Origin: Pyxicephalus adspersus
Lineage: Eukaryota; Chordata; Amphibia; Anura; Pyxicephalidae
DNA length: 64,000 nt
Assembly (NCBI RefSeq): GCF_032062135.1
Contig: NC_092860.1
Location: forward strand, 154,952,716-155,016,715
Direction of reading: 5' to 3'
The first letter of the stretch is position 1. Each line of letters starts with the position of its first letter. Shown in pieces: positions 10,600-21,239 of this stretch. Below the pieces are notes generated by a model. It was not told the DNA's origin, did not search any database, and worked only from the letters and a program-made list of their open reading frames with translations. The position numbers and the translations under genes were made by a program.

Positions 10600-11440
10600 C
10601 AGAAGTTTTTCAGACACTTACTTTTGTGTTTGTGGCTCTCCGCTGTCTCCCAAAACCCAGCAGTAGTCACCCATCGTGTTGGGGTTGCACCGGCCTTGAT
10701 ATCTTGTTTCCATAACAGAAATGTCCTGGTGGAACCTCTCCTCTTGTTCATCACTCACATCACCCAAATTTTGTGGAAAGATCTCCAGATGGGAATGTAA
10801 GAAATTAATTTTAGGTGACATTCGGCAGCCAAGTTGATGGTATGCTGTTTGATGAGCATGTTGTTGTTCTCGTGTTCAGCATGGTTTTCAGCTCGCTGGT
10901 TGCCCAGAAAGTTTTGTTTAACTAGCCCAAATGAATCCCAAGCAGCAAGTTCAGTGGGTTGAGTTTGTCTCTGAATGTGGCATCACACATAAAATTGCGG
11001 ATTTGAGGACCAACAAAATAACTGATTTCAGTTTACCATCTAATATAACTTTTCCAAACTTGTCCTTCAGACACTGAAAACCAATATCATCACGATCCAT
11101 TGCAAAGACAAAGTTTTTCATTAATCCAAGTTTAATATGAAGTTTCGGAAGGTAAACTTTCTGTGGATCAATGAGTGATTTATGCTTCACGTTGTACTGG
11201 CCACCTGTGTGTTCAGGTCTGGGTGGCCATTCTTTCACCTTGTAATGGTTGCTGTCATCACGACTGTTCTACAGGCACAGAAAGCACTTATATTTTGTAT
11301 ATCCCAATTGTAGGCCAAGAAGGAGTGCCACCACCTTCAGGTCACCACAAACGTTTCAATTTCAAAATGACCTCCATGGATTCGTATGTCTCTTTCATTC
11401 CCTTGGCAAAAGCAAGAGGAACAGAAGGAATTTCCATGCA
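10600..11440 (-). pseudogene. Transposon-derived protein fossil (FHQD/RYQG/MGDYCW family)
   Basis: Minus-strand fragments encode, in order, QYNVKHKSLIDPQKVYLPKLHIKLGLMK with a following AAWDSFGLVKQNFLGNQRAENHAE in another frame, then HSHLEIFPQNLGDVSDEQ, ERFHQDISVMETRYQGR and MGDYCWVL. These blocks belong to a protein family found repeatedly in animal genomes and usually carried by repeats; its biochemical role and transposon class are not known to me. At least two frameshifts separate the blocks. More diverged sequence of the same reading continues to about 11440. Confidence 0.7.
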
Positions 11441-11699
11441 TTTTTTTTTTCCTTTTTGCATGGAAGTTTGGAAAGAATTAGAGCACCCGGTGTTTGTGTA
11501 AATATCCCCCCAAAACAAGGGACAACTGAGGAGGGGGATAGGGAGACAAAGGGGCTTAAAAAGAGGGACAGTCCCTTTAAATCACATTTGGCAGGTATCT
11601 GTAAATTTATTTATACTTATAAATACACATATCAATAATGGTCTCAGGAGGAAATATAAATTCAGTAATAATAATTCTTTAAAAATTGTCTGTAATCGC

Positions 11700-12265
11700 T
11701 AGTGTTGATGTTCGAATTCGGGTTGTCCCTATATTCAACCCAAATATGGCTGTTCGAATTCGGGTATACCCGAACCGAATTTTGCTGCATTCGACAGCAA
11801 AAATTTGGGAGGGAAAAAAAAAATAATTTTTTTTTTTTAAATTATTTGTTTGTATGTGTTTTTTATTTTAAACTTGTTTTTTTTATTTTTTACAGGTTAT
11901 CCCACAATGACATTATGAATCATAATGTCATTGTGGGATTCCTGGACCGTGGGAACTTTGCGGTCACAGCTAATTGAAAGCAGGTGCCTTCAATTAGCTG
12001 TAACCGCAGGCAATAGGAGGGCAATGAATGGAAATACTATGTCCATTCATACCTCTACTGCTCTGTGATTGGCTGAGAAATAGACCAATCACAGAGCAGT
12101 AGAGGTATGAATGGACATAGTATTTCCATTCAACCTCTATTGCCCTCGTATTGCCTCCAGGATCAGGGGAGCAGAGCTGTCAGCATAAAGCTCCGCTGAT
12201 TGCTCTGCTCCCTGAGTTGCTGAGGAAAGGGAAATCCTGATCAGGCTTTCCCTTTCCTCAGGGAG
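11700..12265. mobile_element. Multi-hairpin MITE, copy A
   Basis: It starts TAGTGTTGATGTTCGAATTC, the inverted counterpart of the end of copy B (59469 going left). The interior is a row of inverted repeats: 11899-11939 (20 bp arms, 1 bp centre), 11960-12007 (19 bp arms, 18 matching), 12027-12130 (46 bp arms, all matching, 12 bp loop), 12163-12215 (13 bp arms) and 12220-12261 (21 bp arms, 20 matching, no loop). It encodes no protein. The far end is not identified and may be disrupted near 12265. Confidence 0.75.
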
Positions 12266-12282
12266 GATTACACTAGTAATCA

Positions 12283-12960
12283 CCAAGAAGATGTTTTATT
12301 GTCCTGAAGAAAAAAGTGGCGCAAGGAAATCACGCTGACATTCTGCAGCAACTTGAGGTGGAGCCGAACCTTTTCCATAAAGTCATCGCTTGGTGCCAAA
12401 ACCCGGATCTTCCAGTATAATCCTGAAACCAAACCACAGTCACTGGAAACACCTTCATCACCAAGAACCAAAAAAGTCCAAATTCACAGCCATGTCATTG
12501 TGTTTTGTGACATGAAGGCGTCATTTTGGCAGAATGGGTTCCAGAAGACACAACAGTGACCCAACATTATTATAAGGAAGACAAAGCTGAGAGAGTCAGG
12601 AAAAGACGGCAGGAATGTGGGAAATGGTTTCATTCTTCATCAGGACAATGCTCCTTCTCACACAGCGCTATCTGTGACCGACAAACACATTACTACGCTG
12701 GAACATCCTCCATATTCACCAGATTTGGCACCTGGGGAATTTTTTCTTTTTCCTAAATTGAAATCGGTGAATAAAGGAACATGCTTTGTGTCAATGGATG
12801 CAGGAAAGAGAAAACATCAGAAACTGATCTGCTCCTCACCTTCCACCGGTGGGAAACAAGACGACATCGGAGCTTCATTGTGAATATTGAAGGGGACAAA
12901 CATTACAATTGTCATAGAAATAAATAAAAGTTATTATATCAGTCTCATTATTTAATAGAC
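12283..12960 (+). pseudogene. Mariner transposase fossil
   Basis: Three-frame reading gives mariner blocks in order: HSHVIVFCDMKASFWQNG-like, ERVRKRR, ILHQDNAPSHTALSV (second Asp of the DDD triad), ITTLEHPPYSPDLAP, then FFLFPKLKS. The residue expected to be the third Asp (PCDFFLFP in active mariners) reads PGEFFLFP here. Frameshifts and missing N-terminal helix-turn-helix show a dead copy. It directly abuts the multi-hairpin element. Confidence 0.8.
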
Positions 12961-13009
12961 AGATCTTGTAATTTAGTAAGCTGAACATACAAAGTCATAT
13001 CAGTGCTGT

Positions 13010-13037
13010 GTAATATGTTGGCACTATATAAATCCTG
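13010..13037 (+). repeat. SINE/L2-type tail fragment
   Basis: Contains ctgtgtaatatgttggcact followed by atataaatcctgtttatt, the family tail also seen at 22370-22420 and 46377-46420. Confidence 0.65.
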
Positions 13038-13089
13038 TTTATTAACCACCTGGGTGTTACACTGAGGTCTAGATTTCTGTACCAAAAGC

Positions 13090-13300
13090 ATTACACTGTT
13101 TTTCATTAAAAATTTTTTTTTTTAACTTGTAGACCTGTAACTTACAGAAATATGTCCGAATAGGGGTCTAGTAGATATACTGAATATAATAAGGTTTGAA
13201 ACACACAATCGTAAAAAAAAAAAAAAAAAAAAAAAAATTAAAAAAAAAATTAAAAAAAAAAAAAAAAAATAACTTTAATAATAAAATTAAATAAAAAACA
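13090..13300. repeat. Poly(A)/A-rich low-complexity tract
   Basis: Uninterrupted A runs of more than 20 bases at 13213-13236 and 13251-13269, within AT-rich sequence. Confidence 0.9.
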
Positions 13301-13379
13301 CAAAAATCAGCTTAAACAAGAACACATAAATAAATGAAAAATACTGAAAATGCGATAATTCGGTATAATGTATAGTAAT

Positions 13380-13560
13380 ATATTTTTCTAAAACACCTCC
13401 CTAGTGTCCGTCACATACCTATAGACAAAACCACATAAATATATTTTGTATTATTTTGTATTGGATTGGATACAGGACTTTGTATTGAATCCAATACAAA
13501 ATATTTGAATTTCCCGCTATGACCCCCATCGACGGGCGCATGCACGCACATCATCAGGAA
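13380..13560 (-). repeat. Fragment related to the TTAA element at 5992
   Basis: CTCCCTAGTGTCCGTC and a tract of alternating 'ttttgtattggattggatac' and 'tttgtattgaatccaataca' leading to gaatttccc match, inverted, the central part of the element at 5992-6579. Confidence 0.5.
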
Positions 13561-13579
13561 TCGCAGAATGACAGAGGTA

Positions 13580-13680
13580 ATTCCTATATCCACAGATCAT
13601 AGTACATTAGCATTGGAGTTCGTGGGAAGAATTCCTCTTACATTTCCTACCAATGCGAAAAATGTCATCCTTACAGATAG
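13580..13680 (+). repeat. hAT-like MITE fragment
   Basis: Core segment of the family at 750-1041 (ttcctatatccacagatcat, gaagaattcctcttacattt, aaaatgtcatccttacagat) without either terminus. Confidence 0.65.
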
Positions 13681-13689
13681 GCAAACAAA

Positions 13690-14458
13690 TCATCAGGGAA
13701 GAGAATATATATCCAATATAAATAATACGCAAAAGTGTGCACAAGTCTCTCCTAATGCTTAGCGGTACATGTATCAGACCCATTTGTTTTACAAAATACA
13801 AAATATATTTCTAAGAACTTGTGTATATATCCATCTTAAAAACAAACGCCCTTCTGAATAGATTAAAAAAGAATACAACAAAGAGCAAATGTACAGAAAT
13901 AATTCTAAAATGTATGTGGTGCAGTTTTCTAAGTGACCTCCAGATGGCAGTGCGAGCAAGTAAAAACATAACACTAAATGATAAAATAAAAAAGAATAAA
14001 CATAAAAATGGAAATATGGAAAAAAACAGAATCATACGTACCTTATATAAATATCGCAGCAAGCTATGAAATTTAAAACCAGGAACTCTTTGTGTTTTAA
14101 AAATTAAATATATAAAGATTACAAAATACAATATGTAACACAATAATATAATATATTATTAATTATTACTATATATGCATATTACTTGTTGAAAAGGTGA
14201 TTTATATCCAGCTCAAATGTCTTACTGTTTTTTTTTATTTTTTAAATGATTTATATGTTCTGTTTTATTACTAACTTCCCTAACAGCCACACGATGTCAG
14301 TGTTGTCATATAAAAGGATTGAAGAGATAAAAGATTTGATTCCAGATTAAATTAAAAAAAAAATAATTAAAAAACAAATCTAAGGATTGACATTTTCATA
14401 TCTACATTATTTAGGTTCCTGATCATCAAATTGATTGGTTGGTTCCTGGCGGTAACAT
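13690..14458. other. AT-rich intergenic DNA
   Basis: Very AT-rich and rich in A runs. Small reading frames here are low-complexity (FLFFFILSF-like) and have no splice or homology support. Confidence 0.5.
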
Positions 14459-14632
14459 ATTATTATTAAACAGGATTTTTATAGCGCCAACATAATACGC
14501 AGCGCTGTACATTAGATATTGTCTGCTGAGTCCCCCACCTCCTAGATTGCAAGCTCTTTGGGGCAGGGTCCTCTTCTCCCCTATTTAATGTACAGCGCTG
14601 CGTAATATGTTGGCGCTATATAAATCCTTTTT
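14459..14632. repeat. Inverted pair of SINE/L2-type tails
   Basis: The left part reads caggatttttatagcgcc... (minus-oriented tail). The right part reads tgtacagcgctgcgtaatat then gttggcgctatataaatcct (plus-oriented), preceded by the L2-like 'tagattgcaagctctttggg'. Together they form an imperfect hairpin with arms of about 40 bp (14474-14514 against 14584-14628). Confidence 0.75.
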
Positions 14633-14633
14633 A

Positions 14634-15120
14634 TCTATATATATAAAATTAGATGTGTGTATGTTCCACCATCACTCGGAAACGCATGGAGACATTTTAA
14701 CCAAACTTGTCATACATATGACTGAGACTCGTGTGAGTGCACCAGACATCTTTGTACAGTGCTCTGCTATATGTCAGAGCTATATTTGGATGTGTGTATG
14801 TCATCACTAGAAAACGCATGGAGACATTTCAACCAAACATGCCTTACATATGACGGAGACTTATGTGAGTGTGCCGCTGATCTTTGTACAGCGCTGTGCT
14901 ATATGTCAGAGCTATATTTGGATGTATGTATGAGTTATATATATAGATGTGTGTATGTGATAACTAGGAAACTCTAGGATCACTAGAGGTATATTTGTAT
15001 CTATGTATGTATGTATTGCTCAGCACAGTGTGCATTTTGCTTATATTTTACAAACTTTTTTTGGACTATAATATAAGATTGCAATAAATAAATCTCCGGG
15101 CAATGCTGGGTAATCAGCTA
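14634..15120 (+). mobile_element. Non-autonomous Helitron-like element
   Basis: The 5' end TCTATATATATAAAATTAGA leads to GTGTGTATGTTCC and AACGCATGGAGACATTT, and the 3' end is GGGCAATGCTGGGTAATCAG then CTAG. These are the hallmark ends of vertebrate non-autonomous Helitrons (5' TC, 3' CTRR, no inverted repeats or target duplication). The GTGTGTATG...ACGCATGGAGACATTT module occurs twice in tandem (14650-14720 and 14792-14850). Confidence 0.75.
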
Positions 15121-15160
15121 GATAATAATGATAATAATAATAATAATAATAATAATAGGA
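15121..15160 (+). repeat. (ATA)n microsatellite
   Basis: About 12 copies of a TAA/ATA unit directly after the Helitron end. Confidence 0.9.
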
Positions 15161-15722
15161 GCAATTCACACCCACAGCTCCCTGCAGCTCGGGGCAGACA
15201 AGCAGCTTTCAGAATGAGCAGTGGCGAAGGGCCAGTGATAAGTATCCACCAATCAGCCCTCTCTGTAATTACCCCAGAAGAGCTCAGCTCAGTACCACGG
15301 GGGCAGATTCCCCAACAATGAGTCCAGGGAGCAGACCAAGCAAAGCTCCAGATCTGCTATAAAAGCTTTTAACCCTGAAAAACTTTAAAAATCATTTTTA
15401 AATCTTGGTAAATCCTGGAAAAACCAATTTATTAGTGAGCGAAAAGCCTTCTAAATCAGTGGCCAGTATAGTGCCCCCTACAGTAATGGCTACAGTAAGA
15501 CATGTGAATGGCATGGTGATGGCTTTGTGGTACCGGCCTCAGAATAGGAAATCAAATAACCACAGTTATAAGAACCTCCATGATCCTCTACAGAAAATAA
15601 ATGATTAATGTGCAAAACCTTATGTGTATGGCTGTGAATGCTAGAATGAAATGTAGGTTTTGTCCACCAGATGGCGACATTACAATACATTTGATTTCTG
15701 CAGTACTTTCTGACAACCTTTA
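15161..15722. other. Intergenic, unassigned GC-richer stretch
   Basis: 15161-15370 is more GC-rich than its surroundings and carries a CCAATCA (about 15249) and CTATAAAAG (about 15357), but no gene start follows. It could be a retroelement promoter or chance. The rest is anonymous. Confidence 0.35.
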
Positions 15723-15901
15723 AGGTCTATTTATAAATGTTTTCACTCAAGATTCACTCAACATTGCTCCAAAATGTACACATTTTTCACAATTTTTTGT
15801 TTTAATTCCTACATTTTATAATTGAAACAAATGTAAAATATGTGTCAATTTTAGACAAACCGAGTGAATTTTGAGTGAAATAATTAAAAAATAAACCCCT
15901 A
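15723..15901. mobile_element. Palindromic MITE
   Basis: The left half (aggtctatttataaatgttt then tcactcaagattcactcaac) is mirrored by the right half (gagtgaattttgagtgaaat ending in aaataaacccct). The whole 179 bp is an imperfect hairpin with no coding capacity. Confidence 0.7.
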
Positions 15902-16259
15902 TAAGTAAACAGAGTAAGAACAAACATCAAGGGCTGCACACGACATATAAAAGACATGAAATGATGTTGTATCCTGTACCTGAAAAGAACATAAGCCGAG
16001 GGTCCGGCATGTACAGAGAAGTGGCATCATGCACTGTCATGGGAAAGTGTTTTTTTTTTTTTCTTTAGCACATGCACATTGATTTATTAATCATAAAGGA
16101 TACAAATACATGAATATATAAATAAACCCAAATAAAAAGGTGTGTGTATAGTGGAGGGAGTCAGACTCAATAGGATTGATTTAACAATCTCTCCAAGACC
16201 GGAGAAGATGGGCTATCATGGAATGAAATAGATTTAAAAAAAATCATTTATTATTAGTG

Positions 16260-16345
16260 GTGAAATGTTTTCAATCCTGAACCAGATCCATTCTAGGTTT
16301 GTTGGATCACCCAGGTTCACCCATGATCATGCCCAATGTTCTTTG
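16260..16345. repeat. MITE fragment, 'gggcctgatttattaaag' family
   Basis: Contains tcaatcctgaaccagatcca and gttggatcacccaggttcac, matching the right half of 55253-55476. Confidence 0.65.
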
Positions 16346-18424
16346 TTGTCTATTGCCGCTCAATCCCTGAGCAGTGATTGGTTGAAAAGAAACCAGAATG
16401 TAACAATATCGCCTTCTGATAATGTACAAAACATCAAAAACCATAATCTTTCCTGATCACTCAGAAGAGGTAATACTTGATTAGATGTTATATAGCACTC
16501 CCCTCTAACAATAATAAAAGTGAACCGATCGGATTGGAATTGTCCAGCAGCAGAATGTTGGGCAGTAACATTTACTAGATATCCAGCAACACGTGCTATG
16601 AAATACAATTTCTAATAATACATGGTTCATAAAGACACATAAATCCATATGCTCTGCCAATTATAAATAATCAATTTAGTTGTGTGGGAACTCTTATTTA
16701 CAATGACATTTACCCTGCAATTGGGACGAATCATCTTTGGGGTAAAAGTTTTTTTTATTAATCTAAAAGTAAATATGGATAGACATAATAAAAAATGTGC
16801 ATTAAATAGAGATTTTTTAATATACTTTTAAACCATAAACATGAATACAATTTTTCTTCTCTTGGTCTTCTATGTAGAGTTGTTGAGTTTCGTGTTGCCT
16901 TTATCTGGCGGTAGATGCCCCACTCTTGATCCAGGGATTTGTGAGTAGGTTTTAAAACGTATGTACTTGAAAAACAGTTTGTGGACTTTACATGTTTTTT
17001 CATGGGATTTGTATACAATTACATTGATATATATATGTTATTTTCATTCTTTAAATGTTTTTATTTTTTATGCTCTTCCACTACTCCTGAGGAAGCAGAC
17101 AAGTTCTGCGAAACGCGTTGAGAAATTGTTAGAGCCTCGAGAGGGTCACGGTATGATATGTAATTATTCCGCTAATAGGGAAACTTTTGTTTATTATAAG
17201 GATTTTATATGTATGTGGGATTTTAAAATAGTTTGAAATAAATATATATTTTATGTCTTAAAATACTTTCTTTGTATTTCATAGCTCACTTAAATTCCCT
17301 CTCTTTTAACAATTTTTGATGGCTATCCAGTAATTGTTACTAAGTGTCCAAATGATTTGGGCTGTGATACCCTAATTGATAATCTTGGGGGTCAAAACTC
17401 TTGTATGTTTCCCAGCAACATAATGTTATTTGTTATGATTGACCTAAAGGTGTGAAAGTTAGAGAAAAATGAAACAAAACTGAAGATTTACTAGTAAAAA
17501 GCAAAAATTCTCAGAGGAAAGGAAACTAACAAAACCACAAGACCCAGAAAACCGAGCGCGTCACAGGATGCCTGCAAGGCCGAAACAGACTCAGCGTGGA
17601 GGTTTTACTCGGAGCACAAAACATAAATCTATAGAACTTTTACTTATATGGGGAAGAAGTATTATAAGAATTTATTATATAAACTCCTCATCATCCAACA
17701 GATTGCAGGATTCTGGATATGTGTAGTTTATAGTTCCTTGAAAGTTATGATTAGGACTAATAAAAGTAAAATACTAATAATAAATAAATCAACAAAGGGA
17801 CAATAGCAATGCAGTGCAGTATATAGGGTCTATGGCCAGTTACAAATCCACTTATATCTAGGTTTATACACAGGGTGTCCTATAAAAAGCACAAGACAAT
17901 ATAATGTCAGCAGTAGAAAGAAATTCCATATCCAATTGTGATAAGTCAGGAAAGTAGAGATGTTATGTTTCAGGGCAGCCATGTGAGTGATGTATGAAGT
18001 GCCGGTTGCTTGAGAGTGTCGGTTGCTTGGGTTCCGGATAACGGGGAGTTATCTTGAGTTTGAGTTATCCTGCGTCCTGGCATGCAACAAGCTGCGCATG
18101 CATGAGATTGGCATCTGTTTCCCCTTAGTGTAGGAGAATTCCCCTTCTGTGCATCCCTGATTGTGAGCATGTGTAGAAGAAACAGCCAGGAGCCTCCGGG
18201 GATGCATGACATGGGTATCCCAGGAGGCTCTCCAGGTGATCAAGACAGGACAGGAAGGGTGCTTTAAAAAAAGGGTATTGCAGTTATTAAATAAATAAAT
18301 ATATATATATCTATATAGCCTTTTATGTAAAGTAAAAATTTGAATTAAGTCCCCTTAATGTGGCAAAAATAACACTGAACACAGGAGAACCGGGGGGTTG
18401 TTAGATTTAGCCACAGCATGATTT
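16346..18424. other. Intergenic, no gene recognised
   Basis: Contains a short GAGGAAGC...GCGAAACGCGTTG motif (17087-17120) that recurs in the window, and otherwise nothing identifiable. Confidence 0.5.
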
Positions 18425-18551
18425 AGGGCTCTAATTATAAAACTGTGAATCTGACATTCCCCCAAACACTCAATTGCTGCCATTGAAACACATGGACCTG
18501 GAAGATTCCCACAAGGGAATGTCTAATTCCCTGTTTTATAAATAGAGCCCC
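18425..18551. mobile_element. Palindromic MITE, 'agggctctatttataaaa' family
   Basis: Inverted ends AGGGCTCTAATTATAAAAC (left) and TGTTTTATAAATAGAGCCCC (right) enclose internal inverted pieces (ctgacattccccc, gggaatgtc). A relative lies at 48666-48800. Confidence 0.7.
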
Positions 18552-20440
18552 TAATGTTCCAATCCTCGTTACGTTCTCTGGTAATGTTTTGTTGGACAGC
18601 TTGGTAAGCGGCATGTGTTTTCCTGGTAATATTTCAAGCATTTCCTAGACCAAGAACCTAAAATATTTACCAGTTGGGATGAGGACAGGGGGAGAGGCTG
18701 AATTTGTACTTTTTTTCTCCCCTAGGACAGCTAGCTTGCACTCAAGGGATGAATATGGGAGGGTGGCCATGATGATAGTGGAAAGTCATTGGTGGAAGCC
18801 ATGTTGGTTGTTGACAGAACATGTGTTATGCTAAGCAATTTTATGTTTTATAATGATATTACAACCACAAAACCACTTAGTGGCCATGGCATTGGTGGCC
18901 TTGTGTGGCCCTGCAGTAAACTCATCCAGTGAATAGAATATTCTCCTGGCAGTATATGTCTCTCTATATGCACAGCCCATCATTCCTACAATGGGAAAAT
19001 AGTGATTCTGCCATGACAAATAAATCTGGTCACTTATGATAAAACAATGTATTTGTTATGAATAGCAATGTGTCCCCTTGACCCCGGCACTACCACAAAG
19101 TCTGTAATGTTACTTCACAAAATGGGGAAAATTAGCCTAATCCTTCACCGTGAAAACAACTTTTGGCAGCCCATTCCATGGCTTTGGGCAGGGATGGGAT
19201 GGCAATTTTTTTTACAAAATTGAATATAACGCTCATTTTCACCATTGGTGGTGGTTGGTGATTGTATTTTCCAAACTTTTTGTGAATATAATCACTTTTG
19301 CTCATTCTAGAGTATTGATAGCATGGCTGTCTTTGTTCTAATATTGGACAATAAGCAATGCAACAAGGTTAGACCATTTCCTTCCTGCCCTGAGCATGGA
19401 GTGGAGGTGTTTTGGTGCATAAAAAAAAAACCACACAAACACAATTTTTAGTAATAAACAGTAACAAAAATAATTTTATTGTGTTAAAAAAATAAAGACG
19501 AGAATATTTAATTTGAGAATTTTCAGATCCTTACACAATAAACTGATTGGGTAATCTGCATGGCATTCATTTCTGTATGGAGTTATTGAGTCATCTTCAA
19601 AAACTTTCCACATCATTCACAGAGAGACGTTTGATGTCGTGTCACAGAAGCCAAAGCACATTTTATGTCTCAGTTTGTTTGATCCTCTTTACGGGGGGCT
19701 CAGAAGACGTCAACAGAGGGGCTGATATGAATCATAGGTGGAAAGAGACTTTCACCTGACATTTGCTCAGAGACAGTATGATAACGGTCACACTATTATT
19801 AATGAGGACAAGTCTCAGATATGAAGATTTCACATGCTGATTGTACCCAAGCGGGATCAGGCCACCGAAGGGCGTCATACAAATATATACATCTAAAGGA
19901 TACATAAACCCTTATAATGGACTTGGTTCATTTTGGTCTGGATAATATACAATTGAAGAATATTCTTCTATCTGTTATGTGAAAATTCAAAAGAAAGGTC
20001 CAATAATCCTGGCTTGAAAATGGTAATCAAGGACTTTAGTACATAAAAGTGGATAGATAAGGAAAGGGTCAAACTTCTAGGATGGCATGGCCGTCGGGTT
20101 GGCATCTAGCTTCCATGTCCATTGGCTATGGAAATGGATAAGAATACTTTCTCCTTCTACACACAGCTAAGACATGCCAAGCTCCTATTCCTGTTGATGA
20201 ACCACCCAAAACTCCATCACCTCTCCTTGCTAGAGAAAGGAGTAGGACATATATCCCATGATGGCGGTGTCTCGGAGATTAGGAAAAGGATACACAGTGA
20301 CAGGGTTAGAGGGCTGTAAGTTTCCAGACCAATTGTAGGGTATGCCATTACAGTGTTGATTGTGTCTCTGCGGACACTTCTCTGAGTTTTCATTATGTAA
20401 CTGATTGTGTATCTGAGGACACTATTACCTAATAATGACA
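18552..20440. other. Intergenic, downstream of the SLAM-like gene
   Basis: No coding sequence or repeat family recognised. A short poly(A) and AT-rich tract lies at 19420-19510. Confidence 0.4.
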
Positions 20441-20441
20441 A

Positions 20442-20487
20442 TTTATTACCTTTTTTTCCAATTTATTTATTTGCAAATGTGTTTATT
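20442..20487 (-). terminator. Candidate polyadenylation signals of the SLAM-like gene
   Basis: AATAAA occurs on the minus strand at 20487-20482, 20467-20462 and 20447-20442, about 200-250 bases beyond the stop codon at 20689. They are in the right place for a short 3' UTR but lie in AT-rich DNA, so use is not shown. Confidence 0.4.
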
Positions 20488-20688
20488 GTCAAGAGGACAA
20501 GAAGTGGGAAGGTCTAGTATTTCTGCTTTGGACCATGATACAAGACTTCCATGGTGCCCAAGTATTATGATTATGCAATCGATCTTAGATATAGCCAGGA
20601 GGGAACCAGTCCACCATTTTACATGTGAAGTCATAGACTGGCTCCCTGGATTATCCTCACATGCATATGAAAATCACAACATCTATAT

Positions 20689-20912
20689 CTAACGATATTT
20701 GTTAAGCCGCGATAACATTCTCTGCCTTTCAGTTCTTTTACTTCTGATATGGAGACCGAGGCAGACTAGAAGAACGATGAGAATGGTGGACAGGCGGCTG
20801 CTGAAGATGATCCATGCCGAGGTGGGAGCATCTACACTACTGCTGTTGTTGAAGCAAATGCATTGTCTTCCCGAAAATGGCTTCCTGTCCACAAAGAACC
20901 CCTCCATCAGGC
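20689..20912 (-). CDS. Stalk, transmembrane and tail exon of the SLAM-like gene (exon 3, terminal)
   Basis: The acceptor tttttctttttag ends at 20913 and enters in phase 1, matching the phase-1 donor of the V-set exon, so the two join in frame through a glycine. The exon encodes a short stalk with CIC and the N-glycosylation site NNSS, a membrane segment (WIIFSSRLSTILIVLLVC), and an 18-residue basic tail (RSKRTERQ...) ending in TAG at 20689-20691. There is no TxYxxV/I (ITSM) tyrosine motif in the tail. An arginine lies near the outer end of the hydrophobic segment, as in activating receptors that pair with ITAM adaptors; this reading is inference. A GT donor at 20741 (AGAA|GTAAAA) could instead splice out the tail in phase 1 to further exons not recognised here. 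Confidence 0.65.
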
Positions 20913-21239
20913 CTAAAAAGAAAAATATTTCTGAAATAAGTGTATAGCTAATAGTCATCCAGTCTTGACCCTTTACTAAAAGATCACAGAGTCATCGGGC
21001 CATCAGAATCTGTATATTTATAAAGCCAAAAATTTCTTTCTTTGCTTGGAATTAAAAATTGCACAGCTTTGTTAGAAACCATGGCATTGATGGTGCCATT
21101 AGATATTTTTTTTACAATTTCCAAAAAGGAAGCTGCAAGAAAAGTTTCCTATTTTATGCACAACAATGCGTTACCACTCCGCACACAAGATCCTCTGTTT
21201 AACAATCTGCAACATCACCAGACTCCCTTTAGCCGTGAA

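Noticed and set aside
11175..11638. Plus-strand frames of 108 and 129 codons
   Set aside because: They lie opposite the FHQD-family fossil and low-complexity DNA, without protein-like features.
15240..15370. CCAAT and TATAAAAG as a gene promoter
   Set aside because: No start codon with an open frame or exon follows; kept only as a remark on the region.
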